DNA of 64,000 bases from Geotrypetes seraphini (GCF_902459505.1 NC_047084.1:482586023-482650022), one strand, 5' to 3'. Counted from the first letter of the stretch, positions 41,786 to 51,347 are shown. Numbers and translations: made by a program. Notes: generated by a model from the letters alone, not told the origin.

Positions 41786-41926
41786 TTTTAAAAATCTTTA
41801 TTGATTTTCCTATCTTCAATAGTGCAATACATAAATATATCATATATAAGTCAATATAAACACATTTAACTTTCAAATATACATAGCCAACCAATTTCTC
41901 TCCCTCTCTCCCCCCACCCACCAAAT
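41786..41926 (-). mobile_element. L1 3' end, very short copy
   Basis: AAAAATCTTTATTGATTTTC is the antisense L1 terminus. The flanks GGGACTACTCTT (41774-41785) and GGGAACTACTCTT (41927-41939) are a target duplication with a one-base difference. Only about 140 bp were copied. Confidence 0.78.
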
Positions 41927-42463
41927 GGGAACTACTCTTGTAAAGAATTTGTATGACAGACAACTTAAGAGACCCCTGATGCAGGCCAAGAGTCGAAACA
42001 CTAGCAATGTTGGGTCTTTTTAGTAAATAAAGAATCATTCTATTGGCGTGTACACTCTTTTGTGGGTGTTGTTGACTTTTTTTCCCTGTATTTTGATCCC
42101 TTTCTGTGTGCTGTACTTCTCCATATTTCGTGTCAACGTTTCCCAGATAAGATGTTAGCAGCACACAGTTTTCATGTTTTAAGTTAACATACTCAGTTAT
42201 ACACCAAAAAGATCTTTGCGTTCTGAGAATTTAGCTTTACTGAAGACGCCTGTGAATCCAAGTCTTGTTGAGACCGGTAAAATGACTTTCTGCTGTGCAG
42301 GAGTTAAGTTATGGAACTCCTTGGTGGATCAGATACAAAATTGCTGTGAAAAGGGTAGGTCTCGAAAATTACTAAAGACGCAACTATTCGTAGATACCTC
42401 TTTTTTTTTTTGGTAGTATTTTTGGTAACATTGATGAACTATCCATGACCTTTATTATCCACA

Positions 42464-43634
42464 CTAGTCTTTAAGCCCGTTACATTAACGGGTGCTAGAA
42501 TAGATGTGTCTGTCTGTCTGTGTTTCTTTCTCTCTCTCTCCTTGGCCGCTGTCTGTATCCTTCTGTCTCCCCCTCCCCCCCGAGCAAAGCTGTCTGCCCC
42601 AGCACCCACCTCCCCCCAATGTCTCTCCATGGCCCTCTTCTGTCTTCCCCCCCAGAGCAAAGCTGTCTGTCCCCAGCACCCCTCCCCCCAAAGCAGCCCC
42701 CTTTCCCTATCTCTCCATGGCCCCTTCTGTCTCCCCCCAGCACACTCCTCCCCCCTAACCCTCTCCCTGTCTCTCCATGGCCCCTTCTGTCTTCCCCCCA
42801 GAGCAAAGCTGTTTGTGGGCGGCTCCTTGACCAATCCGCACTTACAACGGCCCCACACTCGCGGTCTGGCTGGCTCCCCCACCAAAGCCCTTCGCAGCGG
42901 CAGCCCCTCCCCCTCAAGACACATTTCAAATCTGACATATTGTAATCACAAAACAGAAAATAAAATTATTTTTCTTACCTTTTGTTGTCTTGTCATTATT
43001 CATATCATGTAGGGGTCCCAGGCTATGGTTGGCTTTTGATAACTCGCTTGTCAGGGCTCCTTCTTTCTTCTTCCCTCCCTCCATCCCGGCAGCTGAAGAC
43101 AGGCACCTCTCCCCAGTGGTCTGAGACAGGAGCGAGCATCCACAATGTGCAGATAGTGAGTTAGGAGAGGGTCTGAGGGCAAAGAGGGGCTCAACAGCGC
43201 ACAACCACCTTTCCTTCCCTCCCTCCATCAGGTGCAGTGCAGCTCCACCAATGTTAAAAGGATCCGCGTCGAAATGGGAGGCCTGCCACTGCCGTAGCAC
43301 TTTCCCCTCTGCCTTGGTCCCGCCCCTTCTCTGACATATGGGACCGCGGCAGAGGGAACATGTTACGGTGGCGGCAGGACTCCAATTTCAAAGCAGCTCC
43401 TTTTAACACAGGGCCGGACACAAGAGGAGCCGCCACCGCGAAAAACCCCAGCAAGGGAGCCAGGCGACGGAGAGGGCAGGGGGTGCTAGCGGCCGTCAGC
43501 CGCCGCTCCGCAGGTGGAGAGCAGGGAAGGCCAGACCGTAAGCCGCGCATGCGCACTTCCTAGCTACAGCTCACGGAAAACGGACGCACGCATAGGAGGT
43601 GCGCATGCGCGACTTACCGTTTTATTATATTAGA
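42464..43634 (-). mobile_element. Non-autonomous Helitron, 1.17 kb
   Basis: On the minus strand it begins TCTAATATAATAAAACGG (43634), ends CTAG (42464) and has the terminal hairpin CCCGTTA/TAACGGG (42476-42492) eight bases before the end. Host A and T flank it. The interior has loosely tandem CTCTCCATGGCCCCTTCTGT units (42620-42815), the shared block (42917-43075) and a CpG-rich 5' part (GCGCATGCGC words). No Rep-helicase. Confidence 0.85.
42917..43075 (+). repeat. Shared inter-transposon block, copy 3
   Basis: ACACATTTCAAATCTGACAT, TTGTAATCACAAAACAG, CTTTTGTTGTCTTGTCATT, GATAACTCGCTTGTCAGG and CTCCTTCTTTCTTC. Here it is inside a Helitron, opposite to the Helitron's own direction. Confidence 0.75.
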
Positions 43635-43775
43635 TTATGGTATTTCTCTGATGATTATTTTATTATGTATTTCTTTTTATCACGTGTTCATTTTAAATAC
43701 TGTGTATGTAAATTATGTAAACCGTTTAGTTTTAAACGGTATATAAATTTTTAAAATAAATAAAAAAAATATACC

Positions 43776-43974
43776 ATGGGTTTAGTGAAAACAATAAACT
43801 GTGGTATTTGTTAGAAGAAGGCAAGGGATCATTGTTCAGGGACAGCTTTCCTCTCCTGCAGTGCTGACAGCCCTCCTTTGGTGGGTGGAAGGTGAAAACT
43901 GCCTCTCTTCTCCTGACCAATACCACTCCTCTTCTTGCCTCTTCCCCCTCTCTTTCTCCAAATCACTTAATCGT
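43776..43974. other. No recognised feature
   Basis: Short stretch between a LINE tail and a CpG-rich island. It may be the flank of that island. Confidence 0.35.
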
Positions 43975-44440
43975 GTACGTGCAGAGGTCGGGGGGAGGTC
44001 ACGGATTAGATGTCAGCAAGGGTTCTCCCCCTCCCCCACGTGGTTGTGCAAGATCAGTCGGCTCAATTTCGCGTCCAACGTTGACAGGAAAGCGCTTTCT
44101 TGCTTCCGATCGCAGCAGCTGATGGGGAGGGGGGGGGGCGGGAAGGGTTTCCCCCGAGGTGAACAGCATCATTCGAAGTTCCCAGGCTTCGGGGAAGGGG
44201 TGGCATTTCCGTGATGGGAGGGGGGAGGGGGGAAGGCGGGGTCTTTTTATTTAGCAGGAATGAGGCCGTCAGGAAGTCGTCGCCGGGTTCTCGCCCTGTC
44301 CTCTGCCTCCGCCGCTCTGCGCCCCAGCCTGGCTGATTCGGAGACTGCTACGTGCGGCTGCTGCGATCGCCTTGTGGGTAGGTACCAGGGTCACGTTGGA
44401 ACAAGGGGACGGCGCGCGCGATCCGGGTGTTATTTTTTTT
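43975..44440 (+). promoter_or_regulatory. CpG island, candidate host promoter and first exon
   Basis: I count roughly 35 CpGs in about 460 bases, in sequence that matches no repeat in the window, whereas the surrounding repeats are CpG-poor or palindromic. It holds a CACGTG word near 44039. From 44260 a frame opens MRPSGSRRRVLALSSASA and runs to GGGTAGGTACC at 44376, where GTAGGT (44378) resembles a splice donor; that would give a first exon of 39 codons. I do not recognise the peptide and no second exon is visible. The ATG and the strand are guesses; the island itself is clear. Confidence 0.45.
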
Positions 44441-44609
44441 TTTTTTTCTCCCTAAAAGGAGAGGATCCGGCCAACAAATCCGGGATCGATCGGATGAGAC
44501 AAGGATGTAGGGAAAAACAAAGAGAGAGATGCCGAGGTTTCTTGAGTTGCACCTGTAACTAACCCGCTCCTGTTCTCCAAACTGAGGTTTCTACCCCAGG
44601 ATCTCTGCC
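44441..44609. other. No recognised feature
   Basis: Follows a T-run and contains no repeat I know. It could be intron if the island is a promoter. Confidence 0.3.
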
Positions 44610-44617
44610 GTCTAGTG

Positions 44618-44805
44618 CAGGGGTAGGCAATTCCGGTCCTGGAGAGCCGGAGCCAGGTTTTCAGGATATCCACAATGAATATGTATGAGATGGATTTGCA
44701 TGCACTGCCTCCTTGAGATGTAAATCTATCTCATGCATATTTATTGTGGATATCCTGAAAACTGACCTGGCTCTGGCTCTCGAGGACCGGAATTGCCTAC
44801 TCCTG
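44618..44805. mobile_element. Foldback hAT MITE, CAGGGGTAGGCAATTCC subfamily
   Basis: Starts CAGGGGTAGGCAATTCCGG and ends CCGGAATTGCCTACTCCTG; perfect 8-bp duplication GTCTAGTG (44610-44617 and 44806-44813). Arms pair over almost the whole length. Confidence 0.9.
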
Positions 44806-44813
44806 GTCTAGTG

Positions 44814-45004
44814 CAATGAAAGCACTATTCACCCTGAACACTGAATTGAAGGCCCTAATAGGAGCTTGGTACTGGGGATGGGAAAGATGGAAATTAACAC
44901 GTCCAAATGTGTATCTTTAATAATATGACCGTGATAGCTGGCTAGGGTGGTGCTATAATATTGTCGTTTCCATATCAGCTCTAGATCCCTATTAAGTTGA
45001 GATA
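44814..45004. other. No recognised feature
   Basis: Short unassigned stretch between two foldback MITEs. Confidence 0.35.
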
Positions 45005-45012
45005 CAGTACTC

Positions 45013-45206
45013 CAGGGCTGCCCAAGTCCGGTCCTCGAAATCTACTGGCAGGCCAGGTTTTCAGGATATCCACAATGAATATGCATGAGAGAGATTTGCC
45101 TGCACTGCCTTCTTGGTTTGCAAATCTCTCTCATGCATGTTCATTGTGGATATCCTGAAAACCAGGCCTGCCAGTAGATCTCGAGGACCGGACTTGGGCA
45201 GCCCTG
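45013..45206. mobile_element. Foldback hAT MITE, CAGGGCTGCCCAAG subfamily
   Basis: Starts CAGGGCTGCCCAAGTCCGG and ends CCGGACTTGGGCAGCCCTG; perfect 8-bp duplication CAGTACTC (45005-45012 and 45207-45214). The copy is more intact than 6412-6601 and probably younger. Confidence 0.92.
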
Positions 45207-45214
45207 CAGTACTC

Positions 45215-45589
45215 CATCCCTTTTCCAATGTACCTTATTTATTAACTTTTGCTGATGACAGCCACTCTTTTCAGAAAAATAAAAAAATATCGAAATACAT
45301 CCAACGAGAGCAATAGAAAATTGCAAGATATGTCATTGTTCATGACTAAAGGCAGAAGGGAAGTTGATTAGTGGCTGGTCACAAGATTGTTTTCCTTTCA
45401 GTCCTTATGATCTTTTGAGGGATTGATTTTGCCCATTATGTGATCCAGGAAATAAACTGCCAACAGCCAGGAACCCTGACTACAGCAATTCAGTGAGATA
45501 TGCAATCAACAGTTACTCCCTGTTAAAAAGATGTTGTTGCAAACATTTGCCCTTTTCAATCAGAGTATAGTTTAAGCCTGGTATCAGAG
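45215..45589. other. No recognised feature
   Basis: Nothing assignable. Confidence 0.4.
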
Positions 45590-45834
45590 AAAGAGGTAAA
45601 AGAGTTAATGGCCCTTGGTCTGACCCATGAGTCTCAAAGTCCCTCCTTGAGGGCCGCAATCCAGTCGGGTTTTTAGGATTTCTCCAATGAATATGCATGA
45701 GATCTATGCGCATGCACTGCTTTCAGTGCATATTCATTGGGGAAATCCTGAAAACCCGACTGGATTGCGGCCCTCAAGGAGGGACTTTGAGATCCTTGGT
45801 CTGACCCAATAAGATGACTCTTATGTTCTTATAT
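45590..45834 (+). mobile_element. CR1 3' end interrupted by a foldback MITE
   Basis: After the MITE the sequence GACCCAATAAGATGACTCTT and TATGTTCTTATATA is the end of a CR1 (tail units TTCTTATG). GGTCTGACC occurs on both sides of the MITE as its target duplication. How far the CR1 reaches to the left is unclear. Confidence 0.6.
45626..45798. mobile_element. Foldback hAT MITE, TCTCAAAGTCC subfamily
   Basis: Starts CATGAGTCTCAAAGTCCC and ends GGGACTTTGAGATCCTTG; perfect duplication GTCTGACC (45618-45625 and 45799-45806). Close relative at 54013-54185. Confidence 0.9.
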
Positions 45835-46037
45835 ACTCCTTGAGGATGCAACAAGTGGAAGACGTAGCTTTAAAATCTTTGACTTGTTTCTGTTACTTTT
45901 CTTCCTGAGTAGCAGTGTTTACCCTAGTAAGACAATGATCAGGACCTTTGTCTCATACTACCCTCCTAACTGCTAAATCCACACGTACTTTACACCCCTA
46001 GACTTTGCAGTGCTCTACATTAAAACATTCAAGAGAC

Positions 46038-47072
46038 TCTAAGGAAAACTGAGAACTTAGAAAATCAAAATAGGAGCTTGAATTCAAGATTTCTGAATTT
46101 TCCATTTCCTAAATTTATGTCTCCGAGGGGAATTTTTAAGAATTTCCTGATTACTATATTGAAAGTTCCCGAGTCCAAGTTTCCTCCAGTACAAAAATTA
46201 TATTTTCTGAAAAGGACTTTTAAAGATAAGAATGAAGTTGGAGAAGAGCAACATGTAACAGCTTTACTGGAACCATTAAGGGCTCCTTTTACTAAGGTGC
46301 GCTAGCGTTTTTAGCGCACGCAGGATATTACCATGTGCTACACCGCGCGCTACGTGGCTAGAACTAACGCCAGCTCAATGCTGGTGTTAAGGTCTAGCGC
46401 GCGCAGCAATTCAGTACACGCCATTCCGTGCGTTAATGCCCTAACCCAGCTTAGTAAAAGGAGCCCTAAATATTGAGTTCACTGGTTATGCAACATTCTT
46501 GGTTACCTTCGTCTTTCACCAAGATAAAGAGACAGTTCTAAAGTTGTACTATATCTTGAAGCAAATTTCCTATTTAGGTGAAAGAATATAAATTTTCCCG
46601 GATGTTTCTAAGTGGATTCAAGCTAGGAGAAAGGAATTTCTAGGTTAGCGGGATAAAGTCCTCTCTTTATGTGCTTTATTTCAGTTGAGATTCCCATGTA
46701 AATGTTTTATTTCCTATCAGGATGTTAGATATATATTTTATGATCCAGTTCAGCTTCGTTTCGTCCTAGATCGAAAGGGGATTTCATTTGCAGCCTTGGG
46801 GAAAATGGTGTAAAGATCAAGTCAGTTAGAATGTTAAAAGGATTTGCTCAATTTCAATAGTTTATAGTATTTCTTTGTTTTAGTCTCCTTTCCCTGGAGG
46901 ATTAGTATCTTTGCCTCCCCCCCAGTCAGTTTGAGAACTGTGTTGTGTATTATATTTTCATTTTTCCATTGTATAATCTCAATATCCATTGGGAAAACTT
47001 GGGAGTATTATATTCTGTTTTTTCTTTCAAAGTTTATGCTTTGTATTTAATTTGAAACTTTTAAATAAAATA
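46038..47072 (+). mobile_element. HAL1-like (ORF1-only) L1 relative
   Basis: A perfect 16-bp duplication AAAACATTCAAGAGAC (46022-46037 and 47073-47088) bounds a 1035-bp insertion that ends in AAATAAAATAAA. It encodes an L1 ORF1-type protein: NSRFLNFPFPKFMSP, LKVPESKFPPVQKLYFLK and HVTALLEPL (46060-46279), then after a MITE TLLVTFVFHQDKETVLKLYY, IFPDVSKWIQARRKEFLG and LRFPCKCFISYQDVRYIFYD (about 46490-46750) with frameshifts. A 3' untranslated region of about 250 bp follows with no trace of ORF2. ORF1 plus 3' end without ORF2 is the plan of HAL1 elements. Confidence 0.82.
46280..46466. mobile_element. PIF/Harbinger-like MITE inside the HAL1-like element
   Basis: Starts GGGCTCCTTTTACTAAGG and ends GCTTAGTAAAAGGAGCCC with TAA on both sides (46277-46279 and 46467-46469). 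It interrupts the ORF1-like frame after LLEPL and so arrived later. Confidence 0.85.
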
Positions 47073-47563
47073 AAAACATTCAAGAGACAGACCTGCTGAG
47101 TAGAGTTTGCAATCTAGTCAATGGACAAACAAGACAAATAGGGGGGTTAGGTGGTTTCTCAGGCAGGCATGGGTGCTTTACAAGTGAGTTGGATTAGGAG
47201 TTAAAAGTAACCTCGAAGAAGTTAACAGAAGGATAATTCAGCTTCAGACAATATGAATTTCTCAGTGACAAATTTTGCTGGAACATTTAAATATTTTGTT
47301 AATTGATCGAAATTAAAAAAAAGTGATTTAAAGACTAAGCATTCTATCTTAAATTTAATCTGAGATCTTATCGGCAGCCAATGAAGTCTCAATAACAGAG
47401 TTGTTTTTCATACCTTTTCGCCAAAAGAAATTAGTCTAGCTGAGATGTTTTGAAATATTTGCAATCTGGTAAACAATTTGTTAGAGGCTCCGCTATAAGG
47501 AGAATTACAGTAATCCAGGCTCTGTAGTTGGTGGCAGCATCTTAGAGCCACTGATAACTAAGC

Positions 47564-48036
47564 CAGAGGCGTACCTAGGGTATGTGACACCCGGGACCCA
47601 TCATTTTTATGACCCCGCCTCCCCGCCCTTGGTATGCTACTGCTATGGTTCGAAAAAGGCTAAGAAGCTGGCAGGAGCGGTAAAAGCGTCCTTTAAGGAA
47701 CACCCTCCCTATCTGACTCTATCCCGCTCCCTTTGTGATGCCACCGGACAGCGTTCTTAGCCATTGGTCAACCTTGCCTGGGTCGCAGCGCCCAGGCAAG
47801 GTCAACCAATGGCTGAGAACACTGTCTAGTGGCGTCATGAAGGGAGCGGGATAGAGCCAGATTGGGAGGGTGTTCCTTAAAGGACACGTTCGCCACTCCT
47901 GCCAGCTTCTTGGCCACGGAGATGGACCGGCAGCCACGCTGAAGTGCAGATCGCAGGAGGTTCCGGACCCGGACGGCTGTGCACTCCCCTAGGGCGTGCA
48001 TCCGGGGAGGTCTGCCCCGCCCTTGGTATGCCACTG
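47564..48036. mobile_element. hAT-like snapback element (CAGAGGCGTACC)
   Basis: Ends are CAGAGGCGTACCTAGGG and CCTTGGTATGCCACTG; flanks AACTAAGC and AACTAAGG match at seven of eight bases. The middle 47668-47915 is a long palindrome: AGAAGCTGGCAGGAG to TTGCCTGGG, an 8-base turn GTCGCAGC, then the same inverted. Arms are about 120 bp. Confidence 0.85.
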
Positions 48037-48044
48037 AACTAAGG

Positions 48045-48775
48045 ATACAGGGGTGTTGCCATCAGTGGCTCACAGACGATTTGCTGTCTGCCAAGTTCAT
48101 TAAAAAGGAGTTCTGGCTTCAGGAGAGTAGAAGGGACACAGGAGATGTCAAAACCAACCTTCAGTTACATATGCTTTATTGGTGGTATATCCAAAATTCA
48201 GACACAAGTCCTTATAATTGTGGTCCTGACTAGGATCCAAATTTTGGAGCGCTACTATGCGATATTAGCATGCATTACAAGCTCCTTATAGTCCCCTGAG
48301 GAAGGTGACGTGGTTAATGTATCTTAGTAAATGGACCTCATAGATGCCTAGTTGTCTTTATTTATAGGACCAAAATAGGTACCTTTTTGCCCACGACTTA
48401 GGCACCCTGTTATAACATGACCCTTAAAACCTCAAGATGTCAATTTGCCAGCATTTGTTTTGCGATTTGATGTGAAAATGCAGAGGGTGTGCCAAGGTTT
48501 GTCACAGGACTCTGCTAAGACTTTTAACTGAGTGCTGTACTGCAGAACCAGAATATTAGCTAACTCACTGTAACTCAACACAGTCCTCGGAGCTTAGTAT
48601 TCCGTGGCAAGCAGCAGGCATTAGGAGGAAACGTTATAAGAAAAAAAAGCATTGTTCATCCAGCAATCAAAGTGTGAGGATGTGATGAATCTGGGGTAAG
48701 ATCCCTCACTTTTATTGCAAATAGCCTCTGTCTGTCTTTATTAAATATGTCAAATTCCTTTCGAAACTTAACTGT
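48045..48775. other. No recognised feature
   Basis: About 730 bases with no assignable gene or repeat. The stretch CCCCTGAGGAAGGTGACGTGG (near 48293) resembles a motif seen in other repeats of this window but is too short to call. Confidence 0.4.
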
Positions 48776-48929
48776 TTACTTTTACTATAGTGTCACCAAA
48801 TTGCGTAAGTCAGCTATTTTTTTAAGCAAAGGGGCATTTCCTTGTTTTTATTTTACTTTTACCATAGTGTCACCAAATTGCGTAAGTCAGCTATTTTTTT
48901 AAGCAAAGGGGCATTTCCTTGTTTTTATT
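48776..48929 (+). repeat. 77-bp tandem duplication
   Basis: Two adjacent copies of a 77-bp unit containing ATAGTGTCACCAAATTGCG and AAGCAAAGGGGCATTTCC. They differ by a single T/C change that I can see (TACTATAG against TACCATAG). The near identity implies a recent event. Confidence 0.9.
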
Positions 48930-49151
48930 TTCTGCCTGACTATTTCTTTCGGTAATCATCGTTCATGTATTATAAGACACTGAATGATGGTTATTTATTT
49001 ATCTTCCTTTCATGATTTCCTTTACTTCTGCCTTGTCTCCCGTATCCAAGCTGAAGAGACCACACTTTTTGATTCTGTCTCTGTTCTGAAGTTGATCTGT
49101 AATCTATATCCCTCAATCTTCTTTTCTGCCTCCTCTGTATCGTTGCTAGGT
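48930..49151. other. Possible very old CR1 fragment
   Basis: The minus strand gives SLDTGDKAEVKEIMKG and KKCGLF-type words around 49020-49080 that faintly recall the ELGLFSLEKRRLRGD region of CR1. The similarity is too weak to assert. Confidence 0.25.
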
Positions 49152-49430
49152 GCAGTGGCATAGTAAGGAGGGGGTAGTCCACCCCGGATACCATCTTCGT
49201 TGGGGTGCTGGCACCTGTCCTCCCCCCCCCCCACTACCACGCGCACTTCCCTTCCCTTGACCTCTTTAACATTCATGGTGCGAGCAGCAACCTCAACCTG
49301 CTGCTCGTGCCAGTGTCGGCTCTTCCTCTGACATCACTTCCTTGACCTGCGCCCAGGAAGTGATGTCAGAGGAAGAGCCGACGCTGGTGCAAGCAGCAGG
49401 CTGGGGTTGCTGCTCACACTGGGAACCCCC
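49152..49430. mobile_element. CAGTGGCATAG hAT-like element, partial
   Basis: Left end CAGTGGCATAGTAAGGAGG at 49152. The interior has a palindrome CGGCTCTTCCTCTGACATCA against TGATGTCAGAGGAAGAGCCG with the turn near 49350, as in 31690-31780. No right terminus is seen. Confidence 0.65.
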
Positions 49431-49545
49431 TTGTACTATAGACCCGATATAACATGGACTCACAACGCAGTATAAAAGTTTGGACCCCATTTTCCACGTT
49501 GTATCGCAGTGTCTCTCAAACCTTTACTTCTGTTTCCTGTGCTTC

Positions 49546-50396
49546 TGGGGTAGCAGATCTATAGCTGAACATTATGTCAAGCATGTCTGGCAGCTGAGGG
49601 ATACCTATAGCCCAGGGAAAAGCAGTGTGAAACTTATTCCATTAGTGGATCCTCATAAAATATTTCTTCCACCTCTTCATACCAAGCTGGGGTTGATGAA
49701 GGACATGAGTAAAGCAAACTCGCCAGGTTTTCAATATCTTGTTGAGAAATTTCCCAAAATCAGCACTGCAAAACTGAAGGAAGGGATATAGGCCCACAGA
49801 TCAAGTCCGTTATGCAGGATGAAGATTTTAAGCAATCACTCTCAGTAGCTGAGCTCGAAGCTTGGGAGGCATTCAGGTGCTTAGTGGAAAACTTTCTGGT
49901 ATCTGTAGCACTGCGGTTGGAGCTAAAGCCTTAGCACCCTGGGGTTGTGGGTTCAAACCCCGCACTGCTCCTTGTGACCCCGGGCAAGTCACTCAGTCCT
50001 CCATAGCCCCATAGATTGTGAGCCCACCGGGACAGATAGGGAAAATGCTTGAGTACCTGATTGTAAAACCACTTAGATAACCTTGATAGGCGGTATATAA
50101 AAACCTAATAAACTTAAACTCCTTCATACAAGGAAGGAGTTCAGAATCTCCTTGACTCATATCAGAAACTTGACTGTCGCATGTCATTAAAAATGCACTT
50201 TTTGCACTCACATCTTGACTTTTTTCCAGAAAATCTTGGTATGATGAGAGACAAGCAAGGAGAACATTTTCACCAGGACATTCAGTTAATGGAGCGTCAC
50301 TACCAAGGTTTCTGGAACGAGAGTATGATGGCTGACTTGTTGGATGACAATCCAGACACAACTCACAAAAAGAAATCATACTCTAAGTATTTTTGA
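49546..50396 (+). pseudogene. Broken gene of a widespread uncharacterised animal protein family
   Basis: Translation gives EHYVKHVWQLRDTYSPGKSS, LPPLHTKLGLMKDMSKA, FQYLVEKFPKISTAKLKEGI, GPQIKSVMQDEDFKQSLS, ELEAWEAFRCLVENFLV and, after a SINE, CRMSLKMHFLHSHLDFFPEN and GEHFHQDIQLMERHYQG and WNESMMAD. I know this pattern (SLK-H-LHSHLDFFPENLG, FHQDI-ERRYQG) from many uncharacterised proteins of insects, hydra and vertebrates that occur in many copies and are probably carried by mobile elements; I cannot name the element. The copy is broken by the SINE and by at least one loss of frame. The coding stretch upstream of 49546 is not found. Confidence 0.7.
49901..50120 (+). mobile_element. tRNA-derived SINE inside the broken gene
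   Basis: Head with B box GGTTCAAACCC, then GTGACCCCGGGCAAGTCACT, GATTGTGAGCCCACCGGGAC, AGGGAAAATGCTTGAGTACC and the tail GATAACCTTGATAGGCGGTA and TATAAAAACCTAATAAA. The tail resembles the 3' end of the L2-like LINEs of the window (GGCGGTATATAAA), which suggests an L2-like partner. It lies between ENFLV and the CRMSLK part of the host gene. Confidence 0.88.
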
Positions 50397-50645
50397 AGAA
50401 ATATTGGTTGCTAAGTGACACAGTCCAGTATAATTATGCTATGCTGTGTGCATATTTGACTTCAGACCAAAGATACTACATTTCTTTAAGTTGATGCTGT
50501 AATTCTTAAAACCCTATATGCTAAAACACTATAAACTAACATTAGTCATAACTTTAAAAGTTTACGTGACTGAAAAAAAATAATAACAGATCTGAAATCA
50601 GCATGAAAAACTGATTTAGAAAAATGTGCTGTGTTGTCAGATGAT
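50397..50645. other. No recognised feature
   Basis: AT-rich stretch between the broken gene and a CR1. Could be the flank of the former gene. Confidence 0.35.
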
Positions 50646-51228
50646 TAAACATAGAAATAGACGGTAGATAAGGGCCATTGCCCATCTAGTCTGCCCACCC
50701 CAATGACCCTCCCCTACCTTTCTCTGTGAATAGATCATTTGGCCTTAAAATCAGGCATGCTGCTGGCCTCAATCACCTGAAGTGGAAGACTATTCCAGCG
50801 ATCAACCACCCTTTCAGTGAAAAAGAATTTCCTGGTGTCCCCGTGCAGTTTCCCGCCCCTGATTTTCCACGGATGCCCCCTTGTTGCCGTGGGACCCTTG
50901 AAAAAGAAGATATCTTCTTCCACCTCGATGCGGCCCGTGAGATGCTTGAATGTCTCGATCATGTCACCCCTCTCTCTGCGTTCCTCGAGTGAGTACAGCT
51001 GCAACTTATCCAGCCGTTCCTCATACGGGAGATCCTGGAGTCCCGAGACCATCCGGGTGGCCATTCTCTGGACAGACTCCAGTCTCAGCACATCCTTGCG
51101 GTAATGCGGCCTCCAGAATTGCACACAGTATGCCAGGTGGGGCCTCACCATGGATCTATACAATGGCACAATGACTTCAGGCTTACGGCTGACGAAACTC
51201 CTGCGTATGCAACCTATGATTTTTGTTT
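50646..51228 (-). mobile_element. CR1 LINE, 3' part
   Basis: The frame 50735-51259 gives TKTKIIGCIRRSFVSRKPEV, PLYRSMVRPHLAYCVQFWR, ESVQRMATRMVSGLQDLPYE, ERRERGDMIETFKHLTGRIE, FFTERVVDRWNSLPLQVIEA. It is open throughout, closely related to the CR1 at 26556-27633 (same TATRMxSGL and RGDMIETFK forms). Tail near 50646-50660 with CTATGTTTA. 5'-truncated. Confidence 0.92.
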
Positions 51229-51347
51229 TTGTTGCCTTGTGTAATTTTACAATTAGCATCCAAACTCATCATATCCAAAACTGAATCATATAAATGACAT
51301 ATATCCAAACTCAGTCACTCAAGAGAAACATTTCTTAAATAACATAA
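51229..51347. other. Short unassigned stretch
   Basis: AT-rich; perhaps the continuation of the L2-like fragment on the other side of the next MITE. Confidence 0.3.

Larger units (their letters stand above)
42200..43775 (+). mobile_element. L2-like LINE 3' end interrupted by a Helitron
   Basis: The frame 42216-42416 reads GVKLWNSLVDQIQNCCEKGR and KLLKTQLFVDTSF, the end of an L2-like protein. After the Helitron, 43635-43775 carries the 3' tail GTAAACCGTTTAGTTTTAAA and CGGTATATAAATTTTTAAAA. Both parts are in one orientation, so they belong to one insertion. Confidence 0.75.
45960..47530 (-). mobile_element. L2-like LINE interrupted by a HAL1-like element
   Basis: From 47530 down the minus strand gives QIFQNISARLISFGEK and LLLRLHWLPIRSQIKFKIEC (about 47470-47340), then a 3' untranslated region with CTAGATTGCAAACTCTACTC near 47100. 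The sequence left of the insertion (to about 45960) probably continues it. The HAL1-like element sits at 46038-47072. Confidence 0.6.

Noticed and set aside
42439-43012. Frames of 140-168 codons on both strands
   Set aside because: They are inside a non-autonomous Helitron and follow its CCATGGCCCC tandem units.
44260-44562. A single-exon protein of 100 codons
   Set aside because: After about 40 codons the frame runs through a T-run giving FFFFFF; a spliced first exon is the only form I consider possible.
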